Source of the DNA: Pyxicephalus adspersus
Lineage: Eukaryota > Chordata > Amphibia > Anura > Pyxicephalidae
DNA: 64,000 bases
Direction of reading: 5' to 3'
NCBI RefSeq assembly: GCF_032062135.1
Contig: NC_092858.1
Location: 164,907,926 to 164,971,925, forward strand
Under the pieces are notes generated by a model. The model saw only the letters and a program-made list of their open reading frames with translations, made no database searches and was not told the DNA's origin. Made by a program: the position numbers and the translations under genes. This document shows positions 58,464 through 64,000 of the stretch, piece by piece. The stretch's first letter is position 1, and each line of letters begins with the position of its first letter.

Positions 58464-58516
58464 CCTGCAATTGACACATTTGCATTCATAACAGAAAGCA
58501 AGTCAGCGTTTCTTCC
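58464..58516 (-). other. CRYZL1: Proposed CRYZL1 5' UTR exon
   Basis: A 53-nt segment with a good acceptor (tttcttttag) and donor (gtgagt). Joined to the coding exon at 52108, an ATG in this exon would open a short upstream frame of 11 codons that ends in a TGA overlapping the main ATG (ATGA). A further upstream exon may end at 58650 (TTGAG then gtattg). Transcript evidence is needed. Confidence 0.45.
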
Positions 58517-58710
58517 CTAAAAGAAATAGTTAACTCAAAGTACAGATAGCTCAAATAATTATATATTTCTTACGTGTTTTTTTGACCTGACTATCGCTTT
58601 TCTTGGTGTGTATATTACACTAGAATAAAAGGGGTAAAATTGTCAATACCTCAATAAAAATGGCCGTCAGATGGTTTTAGTCTCAGTCGCAAGCCTGGGC
58701 TTCTGGCTAA

Positions 58711-58723
58711 TGACGTCACCAAT
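58711..58723. promoter_or_regulatory. CRE palindrome (2) next to a CCAAT box
   Basis: TGACGTCA at 58711-58718 is followed directly by CCAAT at 58719-58723, and an inverted CCAAT (ATTGG) lies at 58799-58803. Such clusters are typical of TATA-less, often bidirectional promoters. The site lies between the proposed CRYZL1 and ITSN1 first exons. Confidence 0.5.
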
Positions 58724-58734
58724 CCTTGCCGCAG

Positions 58735-58985
58735 GAATGCACGGAGCGGCCCGATAGGCAGATATGTGGGAAAAGAGGCGTGGTTATCGATGGATCTGAT
58801 TGGCTGGTTCCGGTGCGGCGTCAATGAGCTGCTGGGAGGAGGCGCTGTGGGTGAGGGGCGCTCTGATTCTTCTACACACCAGAGCTGCCAGCGAGGGAGC
58901 GAGGCGGAGGGGGCAATGTGTGACCGGAGCCGCTTGCCCTGAGACGGGGAGCGCTATGAGGTGAGGGGGGCTCTCTCCCTTTAGT
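58735..58985. promoter_or_regulatory. CpG-rich bidirectional promoter (CRYZL1/ITSN1)
   Basis: The only clearly CpG-rich and GC-rich block in this otherwise AT-rich window. In mammals CRYZL1 and ITSN1 are head-to-head neighbours, and the orientation of CRYZL1 here fits that. I see no TATA box. Confidence 0.65.
58870..58960 (+). other. ITSN1: Candidate ITSN1 first (non-coding) exon
   Basis: CpG-rich sequence ends in GCTATGAG followed by gtgagg, a strong donor at 58961. Synteny (GART, CRYZL1, then ITSN1 on the opposite strand) identifies it. No intersectin protein sequence is in the window, because its coding exons would lie to the right. The exon's 5' end is a guess. Confidence 0.5.
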
Positions 58986-60264
58986 GGGCGGTACCTCAGA
59001 ATCCAGGGGTCACCTTATACCAGGTCCTGGCTGAAGTGCTGTAACCTATAGCAACCCATGAGAACTCCTCTGCTAACCTGGCTGCTGCAATAAAAGGCCA
59101 ATGGCAGCTATTACATCTTCTGCAGGGGTCAATGAGGAGCAATGGGCATCATCATTTGTATTGTATTGTTGGCTGGATGGAGGGGTCACCTTATCCCAGG
59201 ATACAATGGGGTGTACAGGCTTGCTCTGCAATGTGCAGTTACCTATAGCAACCAATCTTTTCTGTTCAGATCACATATAGGATTAATATGGCAACCAATG
59301 CAAGTGATTCTGTCTGGATGAATGGTCGCTCCACCCTGTGCAAAGATGTAGTCTGTAAAATGCTGTAACCCATAGCAAGCAGTCACTTCTCTTTAAGTAG
59401 TCCCAGATTGGAGTAATATGGTGACTGGTGTCTATTGTTCTGTATTATTTATACTTATTATTTGGCAAATGGAAAAATCCCAGACCATTAACCTCTGTCA
59501 AAGTTCCCTCTTGTGTGATAACCCGTAGCGTCAGAACGCTGTTAACAGGGTAACCCATACAACCAATCAGAACTCATCTTTCTGACTTGTCTTCAGCCTT
59601 ATTGGCTAAGATTAAAAGACTGGTTGGCTTGCCATCCATAGTGGACATTACCATGGTAACCATACCCAATGGGTGCATATTGCTTCTTTACATGGCTGAT
59701 TGGACGTCCTGATTCATATTCTATACATCATTGTGTATTTATAATGTCCTGAATGAAACATCTGGAAATGTATTACAATGGTAATAATAATAATAGGGGA
59801 TTGGCAGATTTTTAAATCACATGACTACTTTGCGTATGCATGTCCTGGGCGCCATCAGTGACAAAGCCGTAGTCTGTCACCAGAGATGGCCGAGGCAGAC
59901 TGCTTGTCAGCCCATCAGATTATATGAGGTGAGAATGGTAGGGTGACAACACCACAGCTGCATGGGGACACACAAGTGAGCGTTGTCAGTCTGACAGGAA
60001 GTCAGGATCAGTGTATGACTTGGTATCTTTCAGTACAGTTTAAAGCAGGGCTGTGCAGCCGGTATATTCTTTCTGGTAATAAATAATAGCTTCCGACTCC
60101 ACAGCTCTAGTGTAAAGGGCCAGTCCACCCAATGATTCAGATTTGGTTGAAGCCTGGTGGGCCGAGCCAGGCCCAGGTTTCCTATGCTTGTAATAAATTC
60201 CCAGTCCTGGGTCTTCTACCTCTCGTTATGTCTTTGGCTTTCTTCTATCACGTTCATCTATCTC

Positions 60265-60405
60265 TTAGATTGTAAGCTCTTTGGGGCAGGGTCCTCTCCT
60301 CCTCCTGTGTCACTGTCTGTATCTGTCATTTGCTACCCCTAATGTACAGCACTGCACAATATGTTGGTGCTATATACATCCTGTTTAATAATAATAATCT
60401 TGTTG
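60265..60405 (+). repeat. L2-like LINE tail
   Basis: ttagattgtaagctctttgg to ggtgctatatacatcctgtt and an AAT run. Confidence 0.7.
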
Positions 60406-60949
60406 TCCTTAGTATAAAAAGTGTAAAAACCCAACAGGCAGCATGGGATCCCCTTTGTATGAGGGCTGTGATGTGTTAACGATCTGATGATACAATACAC
60501 ATCATGATGCAGGGGTGACAATTTATTATATTGCAATATGGTTACCAAGGCGATATATTGAACTTTGCAATCTATTTTTAATTTCTAAAATCTAGTTGTA
60601 AACTGTCACAAATTACAAATTGCAGCCCTCCTCAATCTTCTCAGTCCAGAGAAACCCTTGTAATAAATTTTGGGTCTCGGGGATCCTCTGATAAAATTAA
60701 TTAATTGAAGGTCTATAGGGTAAATGCCCCCATTACAGTTATAATGCCCCGTCCGGTGTTGGTCTCATTGTCACCAGACAGCTAAGGGATCGCCGGGGTC
60801 ATCCTACTGCCTCTGCTAAATGCTGTTGAACCCAGAACTTAGCAGCCACCATCAGATGTGAGATCATTCAGCCAAAGCTCAAGGGACCCCTAACAAGTAC
60901 TGGAGGAACTTCAGGGCTCCATGGAACTCCTCAATTCCTCTCTGCAATG

Positions 60950-61258
60950 ATTAATATTATTATCCAGTATTTATTTAGCGCCAACATATTGGACAGCACT
61001 GTACAAAGTCCATGGCCATGTCACTATCTGTCCCTCTGAAGGGCTCACAATCTAATGTCCCTACCATAGTCATATGTCTCTAATACAGTCTAAGGTCAAT
61101 TCAGTAAGACAACCTAACTGCATGTTTTTGGAATATGGGAGGAAACCGTAGTACCCAGAGGAAACCCACGCAACACAGGGAGAACCTGCAAACTCCATGC
61201 AGATGGTGTCGTGGCCGTGCAAAGGCCAGAGTGCTAACCTCTGAGCCACCCTGCTCCA
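60950..61258 (-). mobile_element. tRNA-derived SINE
   Basis: Reverse orientation: tttatttagcgccaacatat at the tail, conserved centre with ggaaaccgtagtacccagag, ending in ctgagccaccctgc. Confidence 0.8.
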
Positions 61259-61594
61259 GCCTACTTTCATTCTCTGTTATCTCCCAACACCAGGCAGATG
61301 TAGATGGTGACCAGTATTGCTGCAATATTGCTCAGAAACAAAAATACCTCCCCCTCCCAGCCTCAAGGTGTTGAGCACCTGGTAATGGATGAGAGCTAAA
61401 CATGACATACATGTACTGAGGCGTAAGAAATGATACAATATTGCTAAACATAATATTGTGATATTCCCAGGAAAAAGGGAATGGATACAGCAAGGGGTGC
61501 AGACCCAGCATATCCAGCTTGGTGATCTTAGTGATTGATATAAGGAGATGTCCTCTGGTATAATTCTTCAGCATTTCCAAAATATTAAAATATC

Positions 61595-61720
61595 ACTTTT
61601 GGCTGAGCCCACTCCCTCGCCATTCCAAAGAGTCGGGGCAGCTCTAGAAAAGTTTTGGAGCCGTGCGTGCGACGAGGTTATGAGTGGGAAAGTCATTAGT
61701 AGGTAAGAGAGCAGCTAGAA
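61595..61720 (-). repeat. L2-like body fragment
   Basis: Matches the body of the copy at 26535-27100 (ggcagctctagaaaagt and gccgtgcgtgcgacgagg) without its tail. Confidence 0.5.
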
Positions 61721-62127
61721 ATCTAAATGATGGTCCTCCTTCTGTCACCTTCCTAATGTTATGGAGATGATGGGGGCTGTTCTGTAGCCCAGCAGGCAGG
61801 GATGACTATGCTGGGAATTTGATGCACCTGGAAGCATGCTGGATTTTTCTGCAGATATAGAGACTTGAGACTCTGAATTGCAGAGATGTATCAAATAGTT
61901 CTTCCTTTGCCCAGATTTATTTGTAGCACAGTTATCCTTCACCTCCGGCAATCTGTTTGTTCCATTTACCTGTCTATGAATCATGCTCATCCTCGCTGTG
62001 GGGTTTGTGTTTTCAGTGATAGTAGCCATACTTATTTAGTGTGTTTCCTGTTTATTTATTGGGTCGTTTGTCATCCTTTGCAGCCATCATTATAAAGCTG
62101 TGCTGAATTTGTATTTTGAACCGTACG

Positions 62128-62455
62128 GCCTTCTTCATTCCCCTTACCTTACTCTTGTCATAGTACAGATCTGTGTACAGACCCTGCCATGCCTTTTCTG
62201 ATGGGATAAAGACACAGAATTGCTTTTGCTTGTTCTTTTATATTTCTTCAATATGAGGGTGAGCATGGCTTCTGGTTCAGGGCAGAAAAATATGCAGCAC
62301 ATCTCTGCATTACATTCACATTTCCTTATGTTTCATTTCTTTGAAGACCCTGTAAGTACAAGTCAGATATAGTTGATCTGCCAGTCTAGTCAATGGATAG
62401 TTAATGGATAAACTACTGATGCACAACCTCTATTAGATCCCCACAGCATAAATAC
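62128..62455 (+). repeat. Left copy of a direct duplication
   Basis: Nearly identical to 63673-64000 at a fixed offset of 1545 bp. I see one substitution, ttatgtttc versus ttatgtctc. Confidence 0.9.
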
Positions 62456-62869
62456 TAATTTTTCTGTAGTCCAGAATTATGTGTTCTGCTCAGTACACAT
62501 AGTCAATCAAATACAGAAAAAATTGATTGAGTGTCAGCATAGTATGAAAGGGTCCTAATGGGCCCAATTCTTAGTACAGGGCATATGATGGACATACTGC
62601 CACCCTGGGCAAGTAATGGGGTAGACAAAAAAAACCCAGACTTCATATTATAAAGTGTTCTGATTCATATTCCATGATCAAAATGTCATGATCCTAGCAG
62701 GGATATAGCCGATTCTATGAAATAAATGGACTGATAGACCTAATGGAAAAATCAGCCAGTGTATGGCCAGCCAGTGTATCTAGACACTTTTTAAGCGTGG
62801 TGGGAAGACGTTGTATGTGGGTAGCAACCTTTGTATTGTGACCAAACTCCTCAGTAAAAACTCCTCACA

Positions 62870-63290
62870 AAAAACAGCCAGATGGTTACTGAAAAGTGCC
62901 GGGTGGTTCGCCTGACTAAAAAGGGCTGTGGAGAACACTGATGCTGTAAATCATAAGTCATCAAAGCAGAACTAAACATTAAAAATAAAAAAATTGAGAG
63001 CAGGCCGGTCCCTAATTTCAGAAGAAATTACTCTCACCTGTCCTTACTCTGTCGTGTGTGCCGCCATCTTTATCCAGTTCTCTTCCAAGTGTCAAATCTT
63101 TGGCTTTCTTGATTGGCCAGGGCACGATTTGTTGAGTCCCAACATCCCGGGGAAGCCAGAATACCTAGCATCACTCACTGAGCTGTGCAGAGAAGTATGT
63201 TTTGTGACAATGCCTGTCCCTTCTGCCATATAGGACTTGCTTTAATTGCAGCTTTCCATTGTGTAACTACAGTTCCACTTTAAAACCGTA
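62870..63290. repeat. Interspersed repeat fragments
   Basis: Two pieces. One at 62870-62945 (acagccagatggttactgaa) is shared with 24480. One at 62950-63290 starts agcagaactaaacatt and ends gttccactttaaaacc, the inverted ends of the family at 37160. Confidence 0.5.
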
Positions 63291-63672
63291 AGAGATCCGC
63301 CTTCCAATACTCCTGTGAGATCTGACCATCTGTAGCCACTAATAAGTTACATGGGTGCTAGATTGAGATGGGACACATGGCTCCCTAATGACAATTTATT
63401 CATGATACCCCTCCCGTTTGTTTTTGTTTTTTTTTTGTTATTTTGTGCAAAACAGTGTGGCAACCTCCAAGCTTTATCTTGCAGGAACTAGTGACAATCA
63501 GTATAACAAACTTACATGGCCAGTCAGCTGTTTTTGCCAAGATAGATTTTCTAGCGGTATCGAGTTGAAGCTTTAAAAATGTTGATTACTTTTGAGGTAC
63601 AGCACAGCTCGTGCTACCAGGAGTATTTGCTTGAGTTTGTTTCTCCTTTGCTGATTCATTTTAAATAGCACC

Positions 63673-64000
63673 GCCTTCTTCATTCCCCTTACCTTACTCT
63701 TGTCATAGTACAGATCTGTGTACAGACCCTGCCATGCCTTTTCTGATGGGATAAAGACACAGAATTGCTTTTGCTTGTTCTTTTATATTTCTTCAATATG
63801 AGGGTGAGCATGGCTTCTGGTTCAGGGCAGAAAAATATGCAGCACATCTCTGCATTACATTCACATTTCCTTATGTCTCATTTCTTTGAAGACCCTGTAA
63901 GTACAAGTCAGATATAGTTGATCTGCCAGTCTAGTCAATGGATAGTTAATGGATAAACTACTGATGCACAACCTCTATTAGATCCCCACAGCATAAATAC
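63673..64000 (+). repeat. Right copy of a direct duplication, cut by window end
   Basis: Begins gccttcttcattcccctt and runs to the last base, so the duplication continues past the window. Confidence 0.9.

Larger units (their letters stand above)
58961..64000 (+). other. ITSN1: Presumed ITSN1 intron 1
   Basis: No coding exon was found. It holds an L2-like tail (60265-60405), a SINE (60950-61258), an L2-like body fragment (61595-61720), a MITE-like piece (62870-63290) and a direct duplication (62128-62455 and 63673-64000). Confidence 0.5.

Overview
The window is vertebrate nuclear DNA, most likely from a frog. It holds intron-rich genes of the GART-CRYZL1-ITSN1 neighbourhood (human chromosome 21 synteny). 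It also holds many short non-coding mobile elements: tRNA-derived SINEs, L2-like LINE tails, hAT-type MITEs with 8-bp target duplications, and palindromic MITEs. I read the repeat style as anuran; the species cannot be fixed from sequence alone. All exons below were placed by hand from protein similarity recalled from known families plus splice-site and phase consistency. No alignment program was run.

Region 1 (0.8-4.4 kb, + strand): a five-exon gene encoding a GAR-formyltransferase-like (PurN-like) protein of about 206 aa. It is an inverted, diverged copy of the last five exons of GART. Its four later exons match GART exons 18-21 in phase, two of them in exact length, and the joined frame has no stop. 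Two of the three catalytic residues are replaced. This is the most unusual content of the window.

Region 2 (6.6-31.5 kb, - strand): the complete trifunctional purine-synthesis gene GART, with 21 coding exons and 1015 codons. A non-coding first exon is proposed near 31.3-31.5 kb. GARS, AIRS and GARTfase are encoded in that order. The 4.4-kb intron between GARS and AIRS contains a possible early polyadenylation site, which would give the known GARS-only product.

Region 3 (31.3-35.9 kb): the GART promoter area (ZNF143-type site, E-box), a minisatellite that repeats a splice donor eight times, and an array of eight CTCF-like motifs, most of them about 74 bp apart. SON and DONSON, which lie between GART and CRYZL1 in mammals, are not visible.

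Region 4 (35.9-58.7 kb, - strand): the complete CRYZL1 gene (12 coding exons, 348 codons). It includes a textbook U12-type AT-AC intron and proposed 5' UTR exons near 58.5-58.65 kb.

Region 5 (58.2-64 kb): a CpG-rich promoter with two perfect CRE palindromes that probably serves CRYZL1 leftward and ITSN1 rightward. A candidate ITSN1 first exon ends at 58960, followed by intron. The last 328 bp of the window repeat a segment 1545 bp upstream.

GART makes three of the ten enzyme activities of purine synthesis. CRYZL1 is a zeta-crystallin-like oxidoreductase, and ITSN1 is an endocytic scaffold. They are neighbours by synteny, not members of one pathway.
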